Shown here piece after piece: positions 1-6,275 of a DNA stretch of 6,943 nt (within the stretch, counting starts at the first letter, position 1; each line of letters begins with the position of its first letter). The notes under the pieces are model-generated. The model saw only the letters and a program-made list of their open reading frames with translations, made no database searches and was not told the origin of the DNA. This DNA is from SZUA-217 sp036446835 (GTDB lineage Bacteria > Actinomycetota > Acidimicrobiia > Spongiisociales > ZC4RG35). The position numbers and the translations under genes were made by a program. The stretch is from the NCBI GenBank assembly GCA_036446835.1, contig JAZFTT010000144.1:1-6943 (forward strand), written 5' to 3'.

Positions 1-1
1 G

Positions 2-367
2 GGGATCAATGTGTTTCGGACCCGCTATGTAAATGTGTTCCTTGGAGGCCTCATCGCCGGATTCGGGGGTGCTTTCTTCACACTCGGTGCGGTTGGCGCC
101 TTCAACGAGAACATGACGGCCGGGCGTGGATTCATCGGTCTCGCCGCGATGATCTTTGGTCGTTGGCACCCAGTTGGCGCTCTGGGCGCCGCCTTGGTAT
201 TCGGGTTTGCCGACTCCCTCCAGTTCAAGCTTGCTGTCATCGGATCTGGTATCCCATCGGAGTTCCTGCTGATGGCGCCATACGTTGTCACGATCATCGT
301 GGTCGCCGGTGTGGTCGGGAAGGCGAGACCGCCGGCGGCCGATGGCCAGCCCTATATCAAGCAGTAG
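2..367 (+). CDS. ABC transporter permease, nucleoside/simple-sugar type (C-terminal part, 5' end outside window)
   Basis: This is the C-terminal 121 residues of an inner-membrane permease of the BPD_transp_2 family (COG1079-like, the NupQ/YufQ or BmpC-linked type). Such permeases form the channel of ABC importers for nucleosides or related solutes. The reading frame is open to the left edge (codons GGG ATC AAT precede the GTG at 11), so the true start is upstream and the GTG is probably internal. Visible features are hydrophobic segments around VFLGGLIAGFGGAFF, a family-typical stretch NMTAGRGFIGLAAMIFGRWHP followed by GALGAALVFGFADSLQ, and a last helix near MAPYVVTIIVVAGVVG. The tail RPPAADGQPYIKQ matches the usual short cytoplasmic end of these permeases. 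The partner permease, ATPase and lipoprotein are expected to the left. The substrate cannot be told from this fragment. Confidence 0.9.
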   Translation, partial: GINVFRTRYVNVFLGGLIAGFGGAFFTLGAVGAFNENMTAGRGFIGLAAMIFGRWHPVGALGAALVFGFADSLQFKLAVIGSGIPSEFLLMAPYVVTIIVVAGVVGKARPPAADGQPYIKQ

Positions 368-375
368 AAGGTGGC

Positions 376-1338
376 TCAGCCGTCGCTTGTCGGGTTCGCC
401 GGACGACCCCAGATGGTGATCTCGTCGACGGCCAACTCCCGGAACACGTTCCCGTCGACTACTTCGGCCTGATAGGCACTTTGGATGGTGATCTCGATCC
501 AGTTGGCGTTGACCGCGGCGTAGTTGACCGTCTGAATCCCGGGGGTGTCCTCCAACTCGTGGGGAAACTGGGTCAGGGACCCCTGGGCATCGATGGTAAG
601 CCCGCGGGCCCGGTAGTTCTGACGGAAGCGGACAGGGTCGGTGATGCCTGTCCAGTCGATCCTGGAAACGATCATTGGCTGCCGGAAGATCAGTTTGATG
701 ACGATGTTGCTTTCGTCGGCTTCGATCTCTTCCCAGTTGACCTGATATTCAGCATTGGAACCGGAGACGATGTTGGCGCAAGTAAAGGAGCCCAACCCTT
801 CCGGCGAGCACTCCTGGTCGAGAATTTCGATGATCGCGACCTCAGTGATTATCGGCTGGGTAGTCGTGGTAGACCCGAGAGTGGTGTCCGAGGCGGCTCC
901 GTCGCCGTTGAAAAAGTTGAAGATGAGTGCGACAACGATGACAACGAGGAGCAGACCACTGATGGCGATGGCCGCGCGAACACCCGCCGTGGCCTGAACT
1001 GCCGGTCTGGGGGCAGTTGGGAGCGGTCCCTGGCTGAGTCGTGCGCCGCACTCCTGGCAGTGGCGGTTGCCCGCAGGGTTGACTGCGTTGCACGACGGAC
1101 AGTGGACGGTCTTGCCGCCACTCGGAGGGGGAGGTGTCTCTCCGGTCTCGGGCTCGTCGGGGGGCTCGGTGTCGAGGGAGAACTCCTCGTAGTTGCCATC
1201 TGAGCTGACGCTGATGACGTTTCCGGGCGCGGGCGGCGGAGCGGGCGCCATCGGATCGACGAAAGACCCACATGTTGGGCAAAACTGCTCGTCGGCGGCG
1301 ACCGTCGCGCCGCAATTGTTACAAGTCTGGGATACCAC
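376..1338 (-). CDS. Double zinc-ribbon, single-pass membrane protein with C-terminal discoidin-like / NADase-type glycan-binding domain
   Basis: The product has 320 residues from the GTG at 1338-1336; an upstream ATG at 1386 is in frame but lacks a ribosome site. The GTG has AAGGAGG just upstream on the minus strand and puts the first zinc ribbon right at the N-terminus (SQTCNNCG). Order of parts: zinc ribbon 1 (Cys6, 9, 20, 23); a Pro- and acid-rich linker (about 30-75); zinc ribbon 2 (Cys80, 83, 94, 97); a second linker; one transmembrane helix (about 122-143); a Thr-rich stalk; and a C-terminal domain (about 165-316) with a Cys177/Cys187 pair. Its beta-rich pattern, including RIDWTG, WIEITIQSAY and AVDEITIWG, resembles the NADase-type glycan-binding (discoidin-like) domain seen in actinobacterial zinc-ribbon proteins. 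The ribbons should be cytoplasmic and the C-terminal domain outside. Function is unknown; a role in surface binding or sensing is inference. The gene converges on the permease and is divergent from the radA side. Confidence 0.85.
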   Translation of the reverse strand: MVSQTCNNCGATVAADEQFCPTCGSFVDPMAPAPPPAPGNVISVSSDGNYEEFSLDTEPPDEPETGETPPPPSGGKTVHCPSCNAVNPAGNRHCQECGARLSQGPLPTAPRPAVQATAGVRAAIAISGLLLVVIVVALIFNFFNGDGAASDTTLGSTTTTQPIITEVAIIEILDQECSPEGLGSFTCANIVSGSNAEYQVNWEEIEADESNIVIKLIFRQPMIVSRIDWTGITDPVRFRQNYRARGLTIDAQGSLTQFPHELEDTPGIQTVNYAAVNANWIEITIQSAYQAEVVDGNVFRELAVDEITIWGRPANPTSDG

Positions 1339-1341
1339 AGC

Positions 1342-1354
1342 CCTCCTTCGGAGG
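1342..1354. promoter_or_regulatory. Palindromic Shine-Dalgarno pair between divergent genes
   Basis: CCTCC TTC GGAGG is a perfect 5-bp inverted repeat with a 3-base loop. On the minus strand its right arm is the GGAGG that sits 3 bases before the GTG start of the zinc-ribbon gene. On the plus strand GGAGG lies 15 bases before the ATG of the small ORF at 1370. In the minus-strand transcript the ribosome site could pair with the CCUCC just 5' of it, which would hide it. That regulatory effect is inference; the repeat itself is directly visible. Confidence 0.4.
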
Positions 1355-1369
1355 TATTGTGCCACGGGT

Positions 1370-1492
1370 ATGGGAGTGCTGGCCATCAGAACCTATGAGC
1401 CCTGGACGGTTGCATCCTTTCTGACTGGACTCGCCCTCGCTGTTCTGATCGTGGTGGTATTGATTTTCGCACTTCAACGGGGTAATCGGTAA
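1370..1492 (+). CDS. Possible small single-pass membrane protein (40 aa)
   Basis: This is a short open frame from the ATG at 1370 to the TAA at 1490-1492, ending 15 bases before radA. The peptide starts MGVLAIRTYEPWTVASF and then has a long hydrophobic stretch (about residues 17-35, rich in Leu, Val, Ala and Ile) and a polar, basic end QRGNR. That pattern fits a small one-helix membrane protein with its C-terminus inside. The ATG has no ribosome site at normal spacing; GGAGG at 1350-1354 is 15 bases away, and a GTG at 1376 is an alternative. About 58% of third codon positions are G/C, which does not decide the matter. I recognise no family. It may instead be non-coding leader DNA carrying the radA operon promoter. 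Confidence 0.35.
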   Translation: MGVLAIRTYEPWTVASFLTGLALAVLIVVVLIFALQRGNR

Positions 1493-1496
1493 CTCT

Positions 1497-1502
1497 AGGA
1501 GG
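1497..1502 (+). promoter_or_regulatory. Strong ribosome binding site of radA
   Basis: AGGAGG lies 5 bases before the ATG at 1508. This is the best Shine-Dalgarno match in the window and fixes the radA start. It lies just after the stop of the small ORF at 1370-1492. Confidence 0.8.
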
Positions 1503-1507
1503 TCATC

Positions 1508-2818
1508 ATGGCCAGTTACAGATGCGAATCCTGTGGTCACCAGTCGGGGAAGTGGATGGGCTTCTGCCCTCAGTGCGGAAGCCAGGATCCGCTTACCGAA
1601 ACTGGTGACCGGATTGCCCGGAAGGCGAAGCCGGCACAGTCTGTGTCTCTTCCAAGAGCCGTTTTGGACGAGGCAGATCGTGTTGCGACCGGATGGGGCG
1701 AGGTCGACCGCGTTCTTGGAGGAGGCACCGTCAAAGGCTCCGTTCTCTTGCTCGGGGGTGAACCGGGCGTGGGTAAGTCGACTCTGCTCCTTCAACTCGC
1801 CGGGTCCATGGCCCGGCAAGGCTCGACCGTGCTCATTGCCAGCGCCGAAGAATCCATCCAGCAGGTGGCTCTCAGAGCGTCGAGGCTCGATATCGACAGC
1901 GATCTGGTTGAGCTCATAGCCGACGATGATGTGGATGCCATCGTGGCGTTGGCCGAACAGGCCCGGCCTGGTCTCCTGGTGATCGACTCGATCCAAACAG
2001 TGGGTGTTCCGGAAATCCCCTCCGCACCGGGAGGGGTGGCTCAGGTGAGAGAGAGCGCCGCACGCTTGATAAGACTCGCCAAGACCACGGGGATAACCGT
2101 GGTGCTCGTGGGCCACGTGACCAAGGAGGGAGGCCTCGCCGGTCCCAAGATTCTCGAGCACATGGTTGACGTCGTTCTCTACCTGGAGGGCGATCCCGAC
2201 CGCGGGTTCCGCGTGCTGAGAAGCATCAAGAACCGTTTCGGCGCCACCCATATCTCAGGGATGTTCGACATGAGATCAGACGGAATGGTCGAGGTAGACG
2301 ACCCATCCAAGGTGTTTCTTCAAGGGTGGGAGTCGGATGTGCCCGGAACGGTGGTGTTCCCTGCTGTTGAGGGTCGCCGGTCGGTTCTGGTCGAGGTGCA
2401 GGCCCTGGTGGCGCCCACGAGCCAGGCACAACCGCGCCGGTCGATCAGGGGACTGGAGCCTGCGCGGGTCAACCAGGTGATAGCAGTGCTGCAACGTCAC
2501 GCAGATCTTCAGTTTCAGGACAAAGAAGTGTACGTCAACGTGGTTGGAGGCTGGCGGCTGGACGAGCCGGGATCCGATCTGCCCACGGCGTTGGCGATTG
2601 CTTCGTCCGCTCTCGACGTCCCTCTCGGCAGACTTGCCGCATGGGGTGAGATCGGTCTTGCCGGGGAAGTGAGATCGATTCCCTTCGAGGCGCGTCGGGT
2701 GGAGGAGCTGAACCGGATGGGGCTTGACAATCGAATCGCTCCCGGGGCAAGTGAGCCCCTGAGGCTCGTCGATGCGTTGAGTCGCGCGGGTCTGCGACAG
2801 GAGGATCGATCCAGGTGA
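1508..2818 (+). CDS. radA: DNA repair protein RadA (Sms)
   Basis: RadA is a RecA-like hexameric ATPase that drives branch migration and processing of recombination intermediates. At 436 residues it is close to the usual family length (about 450). In order: an N-terminal C4 zinc finger (Cys6, 9, 20, 23, with the typical GKWMGFCPQCG spacing); Walker A GEPGVGKST at 84-92; Walker B LLVIDS at 156-161; the RadA signature KNRFG at 241-245; and a C-terminal Lon-like domain (about 290-420) with NVVGGWRLDEPGSDLPTA and GEIGLAGEVRS. In this family the Lon-like part is a DNA/scaffold module rather than an active protease. The start is fixed by AGGAGG 5 bases upstream. disA follows after 13 bases, as in many Gram-positive genomes, where RadA and DisA are linked functionally: RadA can inhibit DisA cyclase activity in Bacillus. 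All key motifs are intact. Confidence 0.98.
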   Translation: MASYRCESCGHQSGKWMGFCPQCGSQDPLTETGDRIARKAKPAQSVSLPRAVLDEADRVATGWGEVDRVLGGGTVKGSVLLLGGEPGVGKSTLLLQLAGSMARQGSTVLIASAEESIQQVALRASRLDIDSDLVELIADDDVDAIVALAEQARPGLLVIDSIQTVGVPEIPSAPGGVAQVRESAARLIRLAKTTGITVVLVGHVTKEGGLAGPKILEHMVDVVLYLEGDPDRGFRVLRSIKNRFGATHISGMFDMRSDGMVEVDDPSKVFLQGWESDVPGTVVFPAVEGRRSVLVEVQALVAPTSQAQPRRSIRGLEPARVNQVIAVLQRHADLQFQDKEVYVNVVGGWRLDEPGSDLPTALAIASSALDVPLGRLAAWGEIGLAGEVRSIPFEARRVEELNRMGLDNRIAPGASEPLRLVDALSRAGLRQEDRSR

Positions 2819-2831
2819 TAGCCTGGGCTTC

Positions 2832-3893
2832 GTGGGTGGTCCATCGATATCTGAGACACTGGAGCGGCTCGCGCCGGGAACTCCGATGCGGCGAGCGTTG
2901 GAGCGGGTCATCCAGCAGGGGAAGGGCGGTCTTGTCGTTTTGGGACACAGTTCTCTGGTCGACGACGTCAGCTCCGGAGGTTTCAAGCTGAATCGATCTG
3001 CTTTCACGCCCGCCAAACTCGCCGAGCTCTCCAAGATGGACGGAGGGATCGTCCTCGATGACGGTTGGAACACGATCCTCGAGGCCAACGTTCATTTCGT
3101 CCCGGATGGCTCGATTCCGACCGACGAGACCGGTGCCCGGCATCGCACTGCGGAGCGGTTGGCTGCCGAGACCGGCAAGCCGGTAGTGGCAGTGAGCGAA
3201 GGCCGAAGGGTCGCCACTCTGTTTTACGGCGAAGAGAAGATCGAACTGGCTCAGCCGACTGAGGTTGCCGCTCACGTCAACCAGGAGTTGCAGAGCCTGG
3301 ACAGGCTGCGCAGCCGTCTCGATGAGGCGGAGAACAAGTTGACCCGTCTCGAGGTCGCCGGTCTTTCCACGTACCGCTCGGCTGTGACTGTCATCCAGAG
3401 GGCCGCTCTTGCCGAGCGACTCGGTCGGCTCATTGCCTCAAGGGCACTCACCCTCGGAGACGAAGACCGAATCATGACGTTGCAGCTCAACGATCTCCTC
3501 TCGGGGGTCGACCTGACATTGAGACTGGTGCTTCAGGATTATCTCAAACCTCTCCGGTCGAACTCCGTCCGCCGCGCCATTGAGACCGTCGATGGCTTCA
3601 CGGGTTCAGACATCGAGGATCCGGCAGGGGTCGGCAAACAGCTCGGTTTTCCTGGTCTCGACGAGCCAGTGGAGGCGAGAGGTCATCGTGTTCTCGTCCA
3701 GGTTGGGAGGCTTCCCGATTCGGTTCGCGAGGACATCGTGCGGTATTTCGGCTCGGTCTCAAAACTGTTGCGTGCCAGTGAGGATCAGCTCACCGTCGTC
3801 GAAGGCGTAGGGGAGACCCGGGCCCGCCAACTGCGCGCCTTTTTCGATCGTCTCCAGGCCCAGTCCCACGAATGGGAGCCCGTCCTCGATTGA
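2832..3893 (+). CDS. disA: DNA integrity scanning protein DisA, diadenylate cyclase
   Basis: DisA joins two ATP into cyclic di-AMP and lowers its activity when bound to branched DNA. The product has 353 residues, the normal length. The N-terminal DAC domain (about 7-145) has LERLAPGTPMRRALE, SSGGFKL, the catalytic loop KMDGGIVL (residues 70-72 read DGG where the family usually has DGA) and GARHRTAER with the ATP-binding RHR at 103-105. A helical spine follows (about 150-290), with LDEAENKLTRLEVAGLST and LQLNDLLSGVDLTLRLVLQD. The C-terminus is a helix-hairpin-helix DNA-binding region (about 300-340; VEGVGETRARQL at 323-334). The GTG start lacks a clear ribosome site; AGGAGG at 2799-2804, inside radA, is 27 bases away. 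The next ATG (2886) would remove conserved N-terminal sequence, so translation is probably coupled to radA. The neighbours strongly support the call. Confidence 0.97.
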   Translation: MGGPSISETLERLAPGTPMRRALERVIQQGKGGLVVLGHSSLVDDVSSGGFKLNRSAFTPAKLAELSKMDGGIVLDDGWNTILEANVHFVPDGSIPTDETGARHRTAERLAAETGKPVVAVSEGRRVATLFYGEEKIELAQPTEVAAHVNQELQSLDRLRSRLDEAENKLTRLEVAGLSTYRSAVTVIQRAALAERLGRLIASRALTLGDEDRIMTLQLNDLLSGVDLTLRLVLQDYLKPLRSNSVRRAIETVDGFTGSDIEDPAGVGKQLGFPGLDEPVEARGHRVLVQVGRLPDSVREDIVRYFGSVSKLLRASEDQLTVVEGVGETRARQLRAFFDRLQAQSHEWEPVLD

Positions 3894-3903
3894 CTTGGCT
3901 GGG

Positions 3904-4434
3904 ATGTACACTCCGCCACCGCATATGGTTCAAGCTTCCAAATACTCCGTTGGCGACAAGGTCGTTCATCCCCAACACGGCGCGGCAACCATCAAGAAGA
4001 AGGTCAAGCAGGAGTTTGACGGCAAGAAGCAGGATTACTTCATCCTGGACGTGGCGACTGAGCAATTGACGGTGATGGTCCCGCTCGACAAGGTCGAAGA
4101 TCTGATTCGCCCGGTGATCTCCAAAACCAGGTCTCGTGAGGTACTCCGCTCACTGAAGACCGAGCACGAAGAGGCCGGCTCCAATTGGAGCCGGTGGTAC
4201 AAGGTCCTCAATGAGAAAATGGTTTCCGGTGACATTTTCCAGGTTGCTGAAGTGGTGCGAGACCTTTCCTATGCCCAGCAGACCAAAGGGATCAGCCCGG
4301 CGCTCAAGCGCATGCTCTCCAAAGCGCGTTTGACGCTCAGCTCTGAGCTTGCGTTTAGCCTCCAGATCGACGACGAAGATGCCATCAAGAAGCTCGACCG
4401 TGCTCTTCCCATCATCGAACCCATCGAGGAATGA
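3904..4434 (+). CDS. carD: CarD-family transcriptional regulator
   Basis: CarD binds the RNA polymerase beta subunit and the upstream edge of the melted promoter, and stabilises open complexes, including at rRNA promoters in mycobacteria. From the ATG at 3904 the protein has 176 residues. The RNA-polymerase interaction domain (about 14-65) begins YSVGDKVVHPQHGAATI and includes LTVMVPLDKVEDLI. The helical DNA-binding half has NWSRWYK with the conserved Trp (residue 95), then VAEVVRDLSY and KRMLSKAR, all as in mycobacterial CarD. The start is uncertain: TTG 3895, ATG 3904 and ATG 3925 are in frame and none has a good ribosome site. Any choice leaves a short Pro-containing extension before the conserved core. 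The gene sits 1-10 bases after disA and its stop overlaps the ispF start. Confidence 0.94.
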   Translation: MYTPPPHMVQASKYSVGDKVVHPQHGAATIKKKVKQEFDGKKQDYFILDVATEQLTVMVPLDKVEDLIRPVISKTRSREVLRSLKTEHEEAGSNWSRWYKVLNEKMVSGDIFQVAEVVRDLSYAQQTKGISPALKRMLSKARLTLSSELAFSLQIDDEDAIKKLDRALPIIEPIEE

Positions 4435-4910
4435 GCCGGGTCGGTTGGGGATTTGATGCCCACCCGCTGAACGACGAACCACCTCTGTTGCTGGGTGGTG
4501 TGGTGGTTTCCGATACCGAGGGCGTGTCGGCTACCTCAGATGGTGATGTTTTGGCCCATGCCGTCACCGACGCTGTTCTAGGCGCCTGTGTGCTTGGTGA
4601 CATCGGCCGGCACTTCCCCTCCGATGATCCCGCTTCTCATGGCGCAGACTCGATGGCGATCCTGCGTCAGGCGGTGACGATGGCAACGGCGTCGGGCTGG
4701 GGACCTGTTCACGTCGACGTCACCGTGGTAGCGGAGTCGATACGAGTGTCTCCGCACCGCGAGGAGATTCGATCCTTGTTGGGCGAGGCGATGGCGATGT
4801 CTGTCGACGCCATCTCTGTCAAAGCCACCACCACGGATGGTCTCGGTTTTCTCGGAAGAGGCGAAGGTCTTGCTGCGATTGCCGTCGTCACTGTCGAAGC
4901 CCTGTCTTAA
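4431..4910 (+). CDS. ispF: 2-C-methyl-D-erythritol 2,4-cyclodiphosphate synthase IspF
   Basis: IspF closes CDP-methylerythritol 2-phosphate into the cyclic diphosphate MEcPP, the fifth step of the MEP route to isoprenoids. It is a cytosolic trimer with zinc. The 159 residues match the single-domain enzyme. Zinc ligands are Asp9 and His11 (GFDAHPL) and His43 (SDGDVLAHA). The loop LGDIGRHFPSDDP (Asp57) and the CDP-binding KATTTDGLGFLGRGEG (131-146) are present. The residue that is Glu135 in E. coli is Asp136 here, a conservative change. The ATG overlaps the carD stop as ATGA, with GAGGA immediately before it, so it probably depends on translational coupling. The upstream partner ispD, usually adjacent, is not here and is not fused to this protein. 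Confidence 0.97.
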   Translation: MSRVGWGFDAHPLNDEPPLLLGGVVVSDTEGVSATSDGDVLAHAVTDAVLGACVLGDIGRHFPSDDPASHGADSMAILRQAVTMATASGWGPVHVDVTVVAESIRVSPHREEIRSLLGEAMAMSVDAISVKATTTDGLGFLGRGEGLAAIAVVTVEALS

Positions 4911-4919
4911 CATCCAACA

Positions 4920-6275
4920 ATGCTCGAGGTCTACAGCACGCTTCACCGAGCACTAGTCCCGTTTGAGCCCAGCGAAGAGGGCAAGGTCTCGATCTATGTC
5001 TGTGGGCCGACGGTCCAGTCGGAGCCCCACGTTGGACACGGGCGATCGGCGGTGGCCTTCGATGTTATCCGGCGTTATCTGATGTGGAGTGGGTACGACG
5101 TCGACTTCGTGCGAAACATCACCGACATCGAAGACAAGATCATTGCTGCGGCCGCGGAAGCCGGCGAGAGTGTCGCGAGCCTTGCGCTGGAGATGGCCCG
5201 TCGATTCGAGGAGACTTTCGAGGGTCTCGGCATTCTGGTTCCTGATAGCGAGCCAAAAGCCACCGACCACATCGATGAGATCATCGCCATGACGGAGGCG
5301 TTGATCGAGCGCGGGCTCGCCTACGCCCGCGACGGTGATGTCTATTTCTCGGTCAGGACATTGGAGGCCTACGGGAAGCTCTCGGGGCAGAACCCGGATG
5401 ATCTTCGCTCGGGTCACCGTATCGAGATCGAGGAGGCCAAGGAGGACCCGCTTGATTTCGCCCTGTGGAAACGGAACAAGCCGGGTGAACCCTGGTGGGA
5501 TTCACCATGGGGACCGGGTCGCCCCGGTTGGCACATCGAGTGCTCCGCCATGGCGGAGAAGTATCTGGGCCATGACTTTGACATTCACGGGGGTGGAACG
5601 GACCTGATCTTTCCTCATCATGAGAACGAGATCGCCCAGAGCGAGGGGGCGTCGGGTAGGACGTTTGCCAGATACTGGCTACACAACGGGATGGTCAACC
5701 TCGGTGGGGAGAAGATGGCAAAGTCGACGGGTCACGTAATAGACCTGGCTTCGATCATCGAATCGCACGGGGGCCGCGCCCTGCGCATGCTCTATCTCCG
5801 AGCCCACTACCGATCACCCATCGAGTATTCGGATGTCCTGTTGTCCGAGGCCGCCGAGGCCCTCGACCGGCTCGACAGGTTTCGAGAGAGAGCGACTCCG
5901 GGAGTGCCCGAAGAAGATGCTCTCGAACTCTTTCGCAAGGCGATGGACGATGACTTCGGGACCCCCCAGGCGATATCACTGCTCTTTGACCTGGTCCGGG
6001 ATGGCAACAGGCTTCTCGATGAGGGCGGAGAGGTGACCGCTATCGCAGGCGCCGTCGAGTCGATCGTCGATGTACTCGGTCTGAATGATGCATCCGATCC
6101 AGTCACGGGTGAGCAGACCCTCACGGATTCTGAGGTGGATGCCCTCGTGGCAGAACGCAACCGGGCCAGAAGCGAGAGACGCTTCGACGATGCCGATGCG
6201 ATTCGGGAAACGCTGGACAACCAAGGTGTGAGTCTCGAGGACGGGCCCCGTGGCACCCGCTGGCTTCGGAAGTAG
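4920..6275 (+). CDS. cysS: Cysteinyl-tRNA synthetase
   Basis: This class I synthetase charges tRNA-Cys with cysteine using ATP. The 451 residues are near the usual 460. The Rossmann catalytic domain has CGPTVQSEPHVGHGRS with the HIGH-type box HVGH at 37-40. Zinc ligands that read cysteine are Cys28, Cys208 (WHIECSAM), His233 and Glu237 (FPHHENEIAQSE). HGGGTDLIFPHHE is the family hallmark. The KMSKS loop is KMAKS at 265-269 (GEKMAKSTGHVID). A DALR-like helical domain follows (about 330-395), then the CysS-type tail with ERNRARSERRFDDADAIRETL. The paralogue MshC (mycothiol ligase) is shorter and lacks this anticodon-binding tail, so CysS is preferred. The start lies 9 bases after ispF with no visible Shine-Dalgarno. 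The last 26 bases overlap rlmB. Confidence 0.97.
   Translation: MLEVYSTLHRALVPFEPSEEGKVSIYVCGPTVQSEPHVGHGRSAVAFDVIRRYLMWSGYDVDFVRNITDIEDKIIAAAAEAGESVASLALEMARRFEETFEGLGILVPDSEPKATDHIDEIIAMTEALIERGLAYARDGDVYFSVRTLEAYGKLSGQNPDDLRSGHRIEIEEAKEDPLDFALWKRNKPGEPWWDSPWGPGRPGWHIECSAMAEKYLGHDFDIHGGGTDLIFPHHENEIAQSEGASGRTFARYWLHNGMVNLGGEKMAKSTGHVIDLASIIESHGGRALRMLYLRAHYRSPIEYSDVLLSEAAEALDRLDRFRERATPGVPEEDALELFRKAMDDDFGTPQAISLLFDLVRDGNRLLDEGGEVTAIAGAVESIVDVLGLNDASDPVTGEQTLTDSEVDALVAERNRARSERRFDDADAIRETLDNQGVSLEDGPRGTRWLRK
6237..6241 (+). promoter_or_regulatory. Ribosome binding site of rlmB inside cysS
   Basis: GAGGA lies 8 bases before the GTG at 6250, within the 3' end of cysS. It supports the overlapping GTG as the rlmB start. 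Confidence 0.5.

Noticed and set aside
365..420. Bidirectional terminator between the convergent permease and zinc-ribbon genes
   Set aside because: Only 8 bases lie between the stops, and I found no convincing GC-rich hairpin with a T tract.
163..1203. Long plus-strand open frame of 346 codons opposite the zinc-ribbon gene
   Set aside because: It overlaps the permease 3' end and lies antisense to a gene with clear zinc ribbons and a membrane helix. Its product has no recognisable motif; it is a by-product of high GC.
1460..1488. TTGATT, 17-base spacer, TAATCG as a radA operon promoter
   Set aside because: Spacing is right but the -10 match to TATAAT is poor, so it is not strong enough to annotate without a mapped transcript start.
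1319..2251. Minus-strand open frame of 310 codons across the radA 5' half
   Set aside because: Antisense to all of the RadA zinc finger and Walker motifs, with a low-complexity product and no family features.
2276..3275. Minus-strand open frames opposite radA and disA
   Set aside because: They mirror well-conserved genes, are Arg/Ser/Pro-rich, and have no ribosome sites or motifs.
4431..4910. IspDF bifunctional fusion
   Set aside because: The protein is 159 residues and carries only IspF motifs; the upstream frame is CarD.
5807..6256. Ser/Arg-rich minus-strand frame opposite the cysS 3' half
   Set aside because: Typical antisense shadow composition; the plus-strand frame is a full-length CysS.
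4920..6275. Possibility that this is MshC (mycothiol ligase) rather than CysS
   Set aside because: At 451 residues, with the CysS C-terminal helical tail and the cysS-rlmB neighbourhood, it fits CysS better.
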